This document shows positions 25,643 to 34,107 of a DNA stretch of 64,000 nt, in pieces. Source of the stretch: Salibacterium lacus (GTDB lineage Bacteria > Bacillota > Bacilli > Bacillales > Marinococcaceae). Within the stretch, counting starts at the first letter, position 1; each line of letters opens with the position of its first letter. The notes under the pieces were generated by a model. It was not told where the DNA came from and ran no database searches. It was given only the letters and a program-made list of their open reading frames with translations. Location: contig NZ_JBHUML010000005.1 of assembly GCF_042684865.1 (NCBI RefSeq), positions 372,001-436,000 on the forward strand, written 5' to 3'. The position numbers were made by a program, and so were the translations under genes.

Positions 25643-25761
25643 TGGAAGAAGCCGCCGGTAATGCGGTTGATGACCCTGCGCATCCAAATAAAATTGGATG
25701 TTTTTTTATTGTATCGGCGGTCTGCTGTGACATACCGGCGCCATTTTGGTTTTATCGGCGT
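25643..25761. repeat. 75-bp repeat with terminator, followed by a three-unit 21-bp array
   Basis: 25643-25720 repeats at 32825-32903 with few changes. It contains a hairpin CATCCAA-N6-TTGGATG (25681-25700) plus seven T, a good terminator. The array cores start at 25713 (ATCGGCGG), 25734 (ACCGGCGC) and 25754 (ATCGGCGT), steps 21 and 20. Confidence 0.75.
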
Positions 25762-25822
25762 TCAACGATTTTTCCGATGCAGCCTGCGAAAAGCCTTTTT
25801 GTCCCGCGGCATACATCATGCC

Positions 25823-26068
25823 CTATTCTTCGTTCTTATGATGAATGATCCTTTCAACCTCTTCCACGATGTACCTAGCCCCCGCGATGGTACAAAAGAT
25901 AACAGTGAAAATGAGTGTAATGAGCAAGGCATGGGTCGTTAAATGATAGCTGGATTCAGCAGAATCATACCCTATATTAGATAGGATAGGAGACACTATG
26001 AATATTGTTGCAAAAAATAAAATGACAGTGGCCAAAGCCGCATAGCCAAATGCCTTCATACCTTTCAA
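25823..26068 (-). CDS. Small two-helix membrane protein
   Basis: 81 residues: a first helix at about 8-30, a loop with DSAESSYHL, a second helix at about 44-64, and a charged tail (EEVERIIHHKNEE). No family recognised. AAAGGAGTTG precedes ATG 26068. Divergent from the 26177 gene. Confidence 0.6.
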   Translation of the reverse strand: MKGMKAFGYAALATVILFFATIFIVSPILSNIGYDSAESSYHLTTHALLITLIFTVIFCTIAGARYIVEEVERIIHHKNEE

Positions 26069-26176
26069 CTCCTTTAAAAAATGGAAGCGTACCTGGTTAC
26101 AGGAAAAGTAAGAATAAATATGATATAATCAGCATACACTATACACATCATCTCTGTACAAGAGGGGCTTGTGTAT

Positions 26177-26383
26177 ATGGCAAAGAATGCAAAGGGTGAT
26201 AAAACAATGACCACTCTTCATCTAAAAGATATGGAAAGCCGGGTACATAAAAGTTCTAAAGAAAATCAAGACACAATAAACCATGTCACTGCTCAAATCA
26301 AGAATAAAAATTTACGGCAAGGACGCGTCCGCCCAAAAGATTCCGCAGAAACTCGGATTCTTAATAGGTTTAACCGGAAATAG
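26177..26383 (+). CDS. Small basic hypothetical protein
   Basis: 68 residues, very hydrophilic and basic, with no membrane segment: starts MAKNAKGDKTM and ends RILNRFNRK. A TATAAT lies near 26123 and GAGGGG before the start. ATG 26177 is preferred to 26171 on spacing. Function unknown. Confidence 0.5.
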   Translation: MAKNAKGDKTMTTLHLKDMESRVHKSSKENQDTINHVTAQIKNKNLRQGRVRPKDSAETRILNRFNRK

Positions 26384-26447
26384 ATGAATTCTGTGAACTT
26401 ATTAATTCAGAAGTAGATGCAGGCATCAATTATAAATAGTTATTCAT

Positions 26448-28583
26448 TCAGCTGGTTATAATCTCATATCTCTCCAGAAAATCTATAACTCCGGTAATAT
26501 CCATTTCGTGAGCAGCGTGCATACATCGTTGTAAAATACTTGGCAAATAAACTGAATATTTGGAAGAAAACCATTCATCTTCTTTGATGTATGGGAATAA
26601 ATCATCAGGCTGCCACTTCTGCTTTTTAATATCATACAGCTGATCAAGAATTTCCTGCTTATCGGATCTTAGTTCAATTCTGCCAAGTTGGTCAATTGAA
26701 CTTACAGATATGTCTTTGGCTCGCAACATCCATACCAGCGTCTGCACAATGGTGGAACCGGTATACGTTTCAAATAGAAGGTTTTCAGCGCCCTCTGCTT
26801 CCCATATAACCCGCTGTTTAATGTTCAAATTTAACATGTGATATTTTTTCCTCATGTCGTTTAGAGTGTCATTGGCATCTTCATTCACATAAGTGAAGGT
26901 TTCATTTGAACAAAGAATAGCAAAGGCTTTCTCCGCAATTTTTGGATGAGTTTTAGCAGCGCCGCTTGTGAATTTCGGCGGTTTTCCATTTACAGCAGTA
27001 CTCACATATATTTTATTTTTCTTTTCGTCGATCTCTTGGATTGTCCACAAGTTTCCAGCTAATATAATATTATCACCTGGATTGTACATAGGATCTTTAT
27101 CAATACTCCCTATTTTTTTCGCGCCTTGTCTCACTTCATATTCTTCGGAAGTTTTAAAAGCGGAATAAAACTCATGATGTCTCAGGATTCGTTCTCCCTC
27201 CAGTCCAACGATCATTTCATTACTTCCGTGAATAATTTCTATGTATTCTTCCGTCACCATGCTCTCCAGCATTACATTAATATATTCTTCTTCTATATCC
27301 TGAAAAATCTCGATATAGGCTATCAACTCTTTTAAAGCAGATGAGGTCATCCCGTTCTTTTCCTGGAGTATAGACAATATTTGATGAAATAATATATCAA
27401 AAGGCAGATGATATCCTATTGCGGGCTCTACCCATTTCTCTAAATTCAATTCCATCACAGCTAGAGATTGGAGCAGGCTGTCCTCACTTGTCGTATACAT
27501 TTGTAGTATTTGATTTGTGTTAATTTTTCTCCCGGACCGTCCCAAGCGTTGCTTTAAAGAAGAAACGGTAAACGTGTTATCCAGTTGAATAATTATATCT
27601 ACTGATCCTATATCAATGCCCAGTTCAAGAGAACTAGTGGCAACTATGCTCTTAGGTGATTGGGATTCTGACATAACTTTTTCCACATGCTCCCGTTCTG
27701 CTTTATCAATAGAAGAATGATGAGCATAATAAGGTTTTGTTTGATTTTCTTGATCTGACAATCTATTTAACATATGCGTTGCTTCTTCTACTTCCCCACG
27801 ACTATTACAAAATATGATAGCTTTCATCGTTTTTGTGAGCTTTCGTATATCTTCGAACAATGCAAGAGGTTTCTTCCCAGATTCTTTTGATTCAAGATGT
27901 ATTAAGTTATATAATAATTTTTTATCACTTTCGGCAGATTCTATCATTTCTACTTTTTCGGTTTGTTCCGGGTTCACCCAGTTTTTGACTAACTCGGAAT
28001 TATTGATGGTTGCAGATAATCCTATTATTCTGGGCCGCTGAATGGCGTATGCCTGCATGCGGTATAACAAAGAACGAAGCTGCACTCCTCGCTCTTTATC
28101 GATAAAAGCATGAATCTCATCTATCACAATGAAGGAAACGTTTTGAAACATTTTCTGAAGCAGCTCTGTACGATTGATGAACAGGCTCTCGATAGATTCC
28201 GGAGTTATCTGCAAAATGCCGGCAGGTTTTTTTGTCATTTTTCTTTTTTGACTTTGAGAAACATCTCCATGCCAGCGGTGAATCGGGATATAGCTATCTT
28301 CACAAAGCTTCTCTATTCTCTCAAATTGATTGTTGATTAAAGCCTTTAATGGAGAAATATATATTATCTTTAATTGTTCAACTGCTTCTCTCTCTACCAG
28401 AGAAATAGCAGGAAAAAATGCTGCTTCTGTTTTACCTGAAGCCGTGCCTGAGGAAATAATTACGTCTTTATCACTGTTCATCACTACGGGAATTGTTTTG
28501 TCTTGAACGGGATAAAAGTTGGTCCACTGTTCTTCCCATATCTTTCGTTGAATATTCTCCGAAAGCAATTGGAATGTATTCAT
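26448..28583 (-). CDS. sngC: Shango-type Lhr-like DEAD/DEAH helicase (SngC)
   Basis: 711 residues. Superfamily 2 motifs: Walker A in ISSGTASGKTEAAFFPA, motif II FIVIDEIHAF (DEIH), motif III LSATI, motif VI RLGRSGR. The C-terminal half resembles Lhr/BrxHI accessory regions. It lies 8 bases after an ATPase gene and two after a TerB-domain gene, the gene set of the Shango anti-phage system, so it is the likely DNA helicase of that complex. It ends near 26448 with no clear terminator visible. Confidence 0.8.
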   Translation of the reverse strand: MNTFQLLSENIQRKIWEEQWTNFYPVQDKTIPVVMNSDKDVIISSGTASGKTEAAFFPAISLVEREAVEQLKIIYISPLKALINNQFERIEKLCEDSYIPIHRWHGDVSQSQKRKMTKKPAGILQITPESIESLFINRTELLQKMFQNVSFIVIDEIHAFIDKERGVQLRSLLYRMQAYAIQRPRIIGLSATINNSELVKNWVNPEQTEKVEMIESAESDKKLLYNLIHLESKESGKKPLALFEDIRKLTKTMKAIIFCNSRGEVEEATHMLNRLSDQENQTKPYYAHHSSIDKAEREHVEKVMSESQSPKSIVATSSLELGIDIGSVDIIIQLDNTFTVSSLKQRLGRSGRKINTNQILQMYTTSEDSLLQSLAVMELNLEKWVEPAIGYHLPFDILFHQILSILQEKNGMTSSALKELIAYIEIFQDIEEEYINVMLESMVTEEYIEIIHGSNEMIVGLEGERILRHHEFYSAFKTSEEYEVRQGAKKIGSIDKDPMYNPGDNIILAGNLWTIQEIDEKKNKIYVSTAVNGKPPKFTSGAAKTHPKIAEKAFAILCSNETFTYVNEDANDTLNDMRKKYHMLNLNIKQRVIWEAEGAENLLFETYTGSTIVQTLVWMLRAKDISVSSIDQLGRIELRSDKQEILDQLYDIKKQKWQPDDLFPYIKEDEWFSSKYSVYLPSILQRCMHAAHEMDITGVIDFLERYEIITS

Positions 28584-28591
28584 AGTTCCTC

Positions 28592-29986
28592 CTAAGATTG
28601 TGAAAAACGATTCATAATGTCATCATTAGATGATGGTGTATCCTGATTTTCCTCAAGGTCTGCTGGCTCATGCTTGGTTTCTTCTACTTGTTCCCTTGTA
28701 TTAGATATGGATTTATTATCTTTAGAATCAACGTTTTGTCCAAATATTTCATTCCTATCAAAATCCGGATTTTGATTCATAATATTTAAGCCATCAATAA
28801 AGCGTTTTACAATGTGCCCCACGGTTGTGAACTTTTCAGCTCCCGGGACGGAAAATTCTTTTATAATAAAACCTTTTAAGTCTTCTTCTGTCACATCCGA
28901 AACATAATTAAAATGGTGAGCATGAATCTCATTTATCTTTTGCAAAAGTACTAGAATTTCTTCGTGCTTCAATGGAGATAGTTGAATTACCGGCTGTGAT
29001 AAATCACGAAATTGCTCTGTTTCATATTTATTTACTTCCAGGCGCCTCTTTAATGCTCCGTAGCTGTAGAGACCCTTCCGTTCATCTGTAAGAAATTCTT
29101 TCGTTCCGCTAAAGGTTATATAAAGTCCTTCCAAACTTCCTTGCAGCGCATCATTAAACATATTCAAGATCGTTTCATAATTTTTCTCCCGTGCCTGAGC
29201 ATGGTTTATTTTATAAAGATTAATGGCTTCATCGAAATTAAGAATCAAACCTGAATATCCAATTTCTTTTACGAATTGAGACAATACTTTTAGATAGGAA
29301 TAGTAATTACTATCATCAATAATATCGCTGACTGAGAGATCTTTCTTCGCTTCCGTTTTATTAGGATACTCTCCTCGAAGCCATCTTAAAGCATTCCGGC
29401 GATCTTCCTGGTTATCTTCGACATAACCTTTATAATAAACTGATATAATCTTTGCAAAGTCGAATCCACCTGTTAATTCATCCATTTCAGAAACAAGTTT
29501 CGTTATTTTTTCTTCGACTTCTCTCACAAAGGCTCTATTTGAAAAATCTATCCCATCATAACCACGTTCTTGTACAACTTCCATTTGAATCGTATTGATC
29601 CACTTTTCAAGAATGACCGACAATGCGTTCCCCTCAGGAGAAGTAGATGTTGCCAAATTTGACATTAATTCTGAATATAAATTAAGAGCCATGCCGTTTC
29701 TTCCATAAAGTCTTTTTTCCGGCGAAAAATCCGCACTGGTAACTACAAACTTTTGTTGAAAACCTACTTGTTGAATAAGTCCTTGAATAAAACTTTTACC
29801 GCTGCCAAAATCACCAATGAAAAACTTTACAATGGAAGCTCCTTCTTTTACATTTTCCAAATCACTGAGTATTTGATTGGCTTCCTCTGCTCTTCCCACC
29901 ATGATGTGATGGATACCTCTGCGTGGCACAACTCCACTTGAAAGAGAGTCTATGACTGCCGATGAGTCCCGCTTCTTAATTTTCAT
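28592..29986 (-). CDS. sngB: Shango-type ATPase (SngB; DUF2791/BrxD-like)
   Basis: 464 residues. P-loop GDFGSGKSF near residue 59, Walker B LILNFDEAINL near 255, and sensor-type FSGTKEFL near 312. Strongly like the BREX-associated DUF2791 ATPases, which partner Lhr-type helicases. The last 50 residues are acidic and low-complexity. Its start overlaps the end of sngA by 11 bases and it is followed by sngC after 5 bases, so the three are translationally coupled. Confidence 0.82.
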   Translation of the reverse strand: MKIKKRDSSAVIDSLSSGVVPRRGIHHIMVGRAEEANQILSDLENVKEGASIVKFFIGDFGSGKSFIQGLIQQVGFQQKFVVTSADFSPEKRLYGRNGMALNLYSELMSNLATSTSPEGNALSVILEKWINTIQMEVVQERGYDGIDFSNRAFVREVEEKITKLVSEMDELTGGFDFAKIISVYYKGYVEDNQEDRRNALRWLRGEYPNKTEAKKDLSVSDIIDDSNYYSYLKVLSQFVKEIGYSGLILNFDEAINLYKINHAQAREKNYETILNMFNDALQGSLEGLYITFSGTKEFLTDERKGLYSYGALKRRLEVNKYETEQFRDLSQPVIQLSPLKHEEILVLLQKINEIHAHHFNYVSDVTEEDLKGFIIKEFSVPGAEKFTTVGHIVKRFIDGLNIMNQNPDFDRNEIFGQNVDSKDNKSISNTREQVEETKHEPADLEENQDTPSSNDDIMNRFSQS

Positions 29987-32309
29987 GCTGCCATTCCTCC
30001 TTCATTTCATTTAATAGATCAGAATAGTCTTCCATTATCACGATTGAAGAGGTACCTAGTTCTACGATATTGTCCTCTAAATGTTCGTTAGATTTTTCAT
30101 TAATACCTGCTATAAACACATTCAGCATTTGATTGTTCTGCTTGATGAATGATTCTGCATCAGCGATGTCCAGAACATCATTATGAAAGAGGTTGAAGAA
30201 CTGCAATTCTTCGTATAACAAGGAAGAAAAGAATGCTTTCATATCTTCCGCCTCTGATTCATCATCGTTAACATCAAACATAGTTTGAAAAGCAGGCTCA
30301 GTTTCATTATTGGATGGAACCCCGCTGTTTTCAGTGCTTGAGTAAGAAACTGCAGACTGAAAAGTGTTTGTTGCTTCTTCCTCTTTACGTTCTTCCCCCT
30401 CCATTTCTTCCACAGTGTTTACTAGATCGGTCGTATCCGAAACGGTTTTACTAATCAATGCAGCATCAAACGTTACTTCAGCTTTATCCTCATTAGGGGT
30501 TTCCGTTTCTGTATTGTTTTCACTTGGCTTAGCAGGTATTGCGCTCCCTTGTTCCTCCTTCGTTTTTTGTTCTTTTAATGAAGAAGAAAAGGATGTTTTC
30601 ATATCTTCCGCCTCTGCTTCGTCATCGTTAACATCAAACATAGTTTGAAAAGCAGGCTCAGTTTCATTATTGGATGGAACCCCGCTGTTTTCAGTGCTTG
30701 AGTAAGAAACTGCAGACTGAAAAGTGTTTGTTGCTTCTTCCTCTTTACGTTCTTCCCCCTCCATTTCTTCCACAGTGTTTACTAGATCGGTCGTATCCGA
30801 AACGGTTTTACTAATCAATGCAGCATCAAACGTTACTCCAGCTTTATCTTCATTAGGGGTTTCCGTTTCTGTATTGTTTTCACTTGGCTTAGCAGGTATT
30901 GCGCTCCCTTGTTCCTCCTTCGTTTTTTGTTGAACAACTTGAAATCGGTCTTCCTCTTCTTCGTAATCACCTGTGATAAAGTTTGATTCCATATTTTCTT
31001 TCAACCCGCTCGGTAAATTTTCTTCTTCTACTTTTATTTGCCTGTTTACTCCATTCATCTTTCTTGTAATATTCTCTGAAAGTCGAAATAGGTTGGTTAT
31101 TTCTTCATTCAATGCATTTTTAATACTAAAGGAAGTCACATAAATATGAGTGTCATCTACGTCCCTTTCAACAACGGCAGAAGTAAATAATCGTCGAATC
31201 TCTCTGGTTTGATTAATCTCAAACCACTCATTAAGCAGTGTGCTGTTATTTTCTTGATGAATGGATTGAAGCATTAGAATACTTTTTTTAAATGTCTTGT
31301 AAATTTTATTTTTATGTTCTTGAAAGAATTTTGTCTCTTTATAATTGTAAATATATTTGTGCCATATGTTCATTGAAATTTTGTCTGCTTCTTTATGCTG
31401 CAATTCATTGTACAATTTCGGCACTCTATAAAAGGCTTGATTATCCTCCCATACGTCAGCCAATTCCGGTTCCTTTAATTCATAAAGCATATCCGCTATC
31501 CAGGTAGAGAAATATTTTTCAAGTTTGGGATGAAGCTCTTTATAATTTTCGAGTAAATGAACCATCATAGAGACATTAAATGCCGCTTTGCTGTTAAATG
31601 AATAGTTAATAAGTTCATAACCAAACAGTATTATATAGCTCAAGTCCACTTCCATAAAATTTAATTTTAGTGCTTCCTGTCTCCAATAAATGTACCACTT
31701 AAATTGCTTTTCATTAAGATGATCAAAGGTAGTCCAATAGGCTTGAAGGGGTATCTCTTTACATTGCTGCTGTGTTCTATTGTTATATTTTACTGATTTT
31801 TTTATGAATTCGTTTGAAGAGGTATGATAGGTAATGGTAATACCCTTTGATGACGAAGAGTTTCTATTTTCTTTTTGTGCTTGCTGCACAGATTGAATAA
31901 TTGAAGCAGGTGTCTCGAGGTGATTGTATGTTGGTAAAATGATATCAGTTTCAGAATAAAAAATAGATGGATGTCTTACTACTGGTTTTTCTCGGTTTCT
32001 CTTTTCTTTCTTCATTGATACTTTCTTCTTAGAGTTTTGTCTTTCCAATCTTTTTAGTAAAAGTTCAGGATCTGTATGGTATGATTTATATAAGGTTACG
32101 ATGTTGTCATTTCTCAGACATTTTTTTCTCCATCTATGTATGTATATCATGTCTATCCACCCTAATATCATAGGGATAAATGAAAGTTGGAGCATTGTAA
32201 GTAAAAGGTATATGGTGCCTCTTATATATTTTTCATAGTAAAAACAATGCACTCCTATAAATCCTAAAAAGATGGAAAATACGTATCCTATCCAAGCCGG
32301 CCTTTGCAA
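29976..32309 (-). CDS. sngA: Shango-type TerB-domain protein with an N-terminal TM2 membrane module (SngA)
   Basis: 777 residues. The first 55 form a TM2 module (IGYVFSIFLGFIGVHCFYYE, then a second helix ending MIYI), so the protein is probably in the membrane. TerB N-terminal domain about 195-400 (LNEKQFKWYIYWRQEALKL, DLSYIILFGYELIN). A long acidic linker holds two near-identical 110-residue repeats. The TerB-C-like end is about 690-777. TTG 32309 follows GGGAAGTGA. With SngB and SngC it makes a predicted phage-defence unit; TerB domains in such systems are thought to sense or position at membranes. Confidence 0.78.
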   Translation of the reverse strand: MQRPAWIGYVFSIFLGFIGVHCFYYEKYIRGTIYLLLTMLQLSFIPMILGWIDMIYIHRWRKKCLRNDNIVTLYKSYHTDPELLLKRLERQNSKKKVSMKKEKRNREKPVVRHPSIFYSETDIILPTYNHLETPASIIQSVQQAQKENRNSSSSKGITITYHTSSNEFIKKSVKYNNRTQQQCKEIPLQAYWTTFDHLNEKQFKWYIYWRQEALKLNFMEVDLSYIILFGYELINYSFNSKAAFNVSMMVHLLENYKELHPKLEKYFSTWIADMLYELKEPELADVWEDNQAFYRVPKLYNELQHKEADKISMNIWHKYIYNYKETKFFQEHKNKIYKTFKKSILMLQSIHQENNSTLLNEWFEINQTREIRRLFTSAVVERDVDDTHIYVTSFSIKNALNEEITNLFRLSENITRKMNGVNRQIKVEEENLPSGLKENMESNFITGDYEEEEDRFQVVQQKTKEEQGSAIPAKPSENNTETETPNEDKAGVTFDAALISKTVSDTTDLVNTVEEMEGEERKEEEATNTFQSAVSYSSTENSGVPSNNETEPAFQTMFDVNDDEAEAEDMKTSFSSSLKEQKTKEEQGSAIPAKPSENNTETETPNEDKAEVTFDAALISKTVSDTTDLVNTVEEMEGEERKEEEATNTFQSAVSYSSTENSGVPSNNETEPAFQTMFDVNDDESEAEDMKAFFSSLLYEELQFFNLFHNDVLDIADAESFIKQNNQMLNVFIAGINEKSNEHLEDNIVELGTSSIVIMEDYSDLLNEMKEEWQHEN
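30241..30930 (-). repeat. Tandem 330-bp duplication (360-bp period) inside sngA
   Basis: 30241-30570 and 30601-30930 differ at only four bases by direct comparison, with weaker similarity in the 20 bases before each. Frame is kept because 360 is a multiple of three. Four changes in 330 bases implies a recent event. Confidence 0.95.
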
Positions 32310-32673
32310 TCAAATCACTTCCCGGAATTATATTTTCATTATTATCTGTGTTTATCTAAAGCTCCATCTAGTCCTAAATCATGAATATAATTTATTCTGA
32401 TTTTAACACATTGCCTTTCCTTGAAAGAGGGTAAATAAAAGAATACATAGAAAATTGAGATATATTATTGCCATCGTGCCCGTATCACCGAATTCAAAAA
32501 TCGTTTGCGGCGATTTTCTTATTCATATCCAATGCCGGAATTGTCTTTATTCAGCACACTCGCCTTCTCCATCGTTAAAGTGTTCGAGCAAGTTTGGAGG
32601 AACGGACTCGAAGACCAGTAACTCACGATTTAATTAATGAGAATATACTTACATATAGGTGGAGGTGACCCTG
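32310..32673. other. Spacer with a possible 3' gene relic and a small hairpin
   Basis: On the minus strand 32620-32545 encodes RELLVFESVPPNLLEHFNDG and then EGECAE-stop with a stop codon just upstream, looking like the last 25 residues of a lost gene. AATCG-N7-CGATT at 32498-32514 is a weak hairpin followed by T-rich sequence. The sngA promoter should lie within the first 100 bases. No intact gene. Confidence 0.35.
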
Positions 32674-32844
32674 ATGCATTCTAGGTTCAAGCACAAGAAA
32701 TGGACCATCGGGAATCTAACGGATATTATCGATTCTAAACATCAAGGCGTCTATGCTTATCCTCCTGACTCGGAAAAAGAACGGGAGGAAACCCGTCGTC
32801 TGATGCATGATTTTATGAAAAAAGATAGAAAAAGCCGCCGGTGA
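32674..32844 (+). CDS. Small hydrophilic hypothetical protein
   Basis: 56 residues beginning MHSRFKHKKWTIGNLTDII and ending MKKDRKSRR, basic at both ends, with EKEREETRRLMHDF as a probable helix. GGAGGTGA precedes ATG 32674 by 5 bases, a strong signal. Unknown family. Its end runs into the 75-bp repeat carrying a terminator. Confidence 0.55.
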   Translation: MHSRFKHKKWTIGNLTDIIDSKHQGVYAYPPDSEKEREETRRLMHDFMKKDRKSRR

Positions 32845-32924
32845 AGCGGTTGATGACCCTGTGCATCCAAATAAAATTGGATGTTTTTTTATTGCATCAG
32901 CGGTTGAAGGAAGTTTATCGGCGC
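32825..32924. repeat. Second copy of the 75-bp terminator repeat with a two-unit array
   Basis: Matches 25643-25720. Hairpin CATCCAA-N6-TTGGATG at 32864-32883 followed by seven T. Array cores ATCAGCGG at 32896 and ATCGGCGC at 32917, step 21. Lies between convergent genes. Confidence 0.75.
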
Positions 32925-32937
32925 CACGGCGGTCAGG

Positions 32938-33489
32938 TTACATCCTGTTCTCCTCCACTACGCAATGCGGCGGGATGTTGGTGCTGAGCCATACGCCGCT
33001 GCCGGCGCGGAAAAAGGTGACGCCTGCTTTTTCGGCAGCAGCGGTGTCGATGGTCAGCAGTACCGCCTGCCCGCGCCGCTGTCCGGCGATCTGGGCAAAG
33101 TCTTCGTTTTCGCTCAAATGCACGTAGCGTCGGTTTCTCCGGGTGATGCCCTGCCCGCGGATGGCGGGTAGGGCATCAGCATGCGTGCCGTGCAGAAGGT
33201 ACGGGGGAGGCGTCTCTTTGTCGTGCGGCTCCACATCCACGGAGTGGCCGTACCTTGCGCGAATGTGACCGGACACGATTTCAAACCGCTGTTTGTCGCT
33301 GTCGGCTGCGATGGTGTGAATCTCTTCCTTCGTTGCACGCGGAAAAGATCCCTTGCGGCGGAGCGCATGCACCACGTCCTCCAGCGGCGTAAATCCTTGA
33401 TGATCCAGGGTAATGCCAAAGGCCTCCGGTTCATGCCGCAGCATGAGGCTCAGCACCTTGCTGTACCGTTTTTTCTCTTTTTGCTGCAT
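32938..33489 (-). CDS. kptA: KptA/Tpt1 RNA 2'-phosphotransferase
   Basis: 183 residues. Tpt1-family signature residues are present: SLMLRHEPEAFG (R-H), RARYGHS, LLHGT, and YVHLSENEDFA in the C-terminal ADP-ribosyltransferase-like lobe. The family removes a 2'-phosphate from RNA using NAD. Bacteria have no tRNA splicing of the yeast kind, so the physiological target is uncertain; reversal of RNA end damage or ADP-ribose chemistry has been suggested. GAGGATAAAAG precedes ATG 33489. Higher GC than the Shango genes. Confidence 0.88.
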   Translation of the reverse strand: MQQKEKKRYSKVLSLMLRHEPEAFGITLDHQGFTPLEDVVHALRRKGSFPRATKEEIHTIAADSDKQRFEIVSGHIRARYGHSVDVEPHDKETPPPYLLHGTHADALPAIRGQGITRRNRRYVHLSENEDFAQIAGQRRGQAVLLTIDTAAAEKAGVTFFRAGSGVWLSTNIPPHCVVEENRM

Positions 33490-33505
33490 CTTTTATCCTC
33501 CTGTT

Positions 33506-33636
33506 ATCAGCGGGGTGACAAGCAATCAGCGGTTGCCGCCGGAATATCGGCGCTTTTTTCATTATATCAGTGGTGCTCAGGAATTTATCGGCGGTTTGGG
33601 GCCATTTATCGGCGCCTGAGCCTCAGATATCAGCGC
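33506..33636. repeat. 21-bp-period array, ATCGGCGG family, seven units
   Basis: Cores start at 33506, 33525, 33546, 33566, 33587, 33608 and 33629 (ATCAGCGG, ATCAGCGG, ATCGGCGC, ATCAGTGG, ATCGGCGG, ATCGGCGC, ATCAGCGC); steps 19, 21, 20, 21, 21, 21. Located upstream of kptA, overlapping the 3' end of the next minus-strand gene by a few bases. Confidence 0.88.
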
Positions 33637-34022
33637 CTCGATGCTGCTGTTCCCCTTTTTCTCCCCGATAACACTTCGACCAGCACCTGCAGCAGGACAA
33701 ACACAAGGGCTGCAGCAGCACCGAGCAGTGTTCCGGCCCATACCGGTCCAGAGACAAAAATCAGGCTGATACTTCCTGCAGCAGCGCCCGCTCCGGTGTG
33801 AAGAAGCACCCCGAGGCCCCTATTTGCTCCTGTACCTCTATGAATCCAGAAAGAGATGGGGATCCCCAGTATCAAAAAGACCGGGCACGAATAGACGAGC
33901 AGCAATCCATACGTAAGGGCACTATTGGCTCCGGACTGCAGCAGGCTGTGCAGGCCGCTTCCCATCGCTGCAAACACAAATGGAGCAAGGAACGCGGATA
34001 ACAGAATACTATATATACTCAT
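33630..34022 (-). CDS. Four-helix membrane protein of unknown function
   Basis: About 130 residues with four hydrophobic helices, starting MSIYSILLSAFLAPFVFAAMG and ending in a basic tail (GRKRGTAASRR). ATG 34022 is used because TAGGAGTGG lies 6 bases upstream; the longer frame to 34130 crosses a terminator. No family recognised. The last codons overlap the first unit of the repeat array read in this direction. Confidence 0.6.
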   Translation of the reverse strand: MSIYSILLSAFLAPFVFAAMGSGLHSLLQSGANSALTYGLLLVYSCPVFLILGIPISFWIHRGTGANRGLGVLLHTGAGAAAGSISLIFVSGPVWAGTLLGAAAALVFVLLQVLVEVLSGRKRGTAASRR

Positions 34023-34058
34023 TACGCCACTCCTAACTTGTTCGTTGGTGCTGAGTAA

Positions 34059-34087
34059 CAAAGCGGAGGCTGCGCGCCTCCGCTTTG
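34059..34087 (-). terminator. Rho-independent terminator after uxaC
   Basis: AAAGCGGAGGC and its inverse GCCTCCGCTTT around a four-base loop, with T-rich sequence on the minus side. It closes the uxaC operon. Confidence 0.8.
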
Positions 34088-34107
34088 TGTGTATTCCATG
34101 CCATGCC

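Noticed and set aside
24945..25661. 238-codon plus-strand frame
   Set aside because: Antisense of the SDR gene, which has all catalytic motifs.
26448..32309. BREX system
   Set aside because: The ATPase and helicase resemble BrxD and BrxHI, but PglX, PglZ and PglW are absent and a TerB protein is present, which fits Shango better.
33181..33801. 206-codon plus-strand frame
   Set aside because: It lies opposite kptA and runs through the array; kptA has clear motifs and signals on the minus strand.
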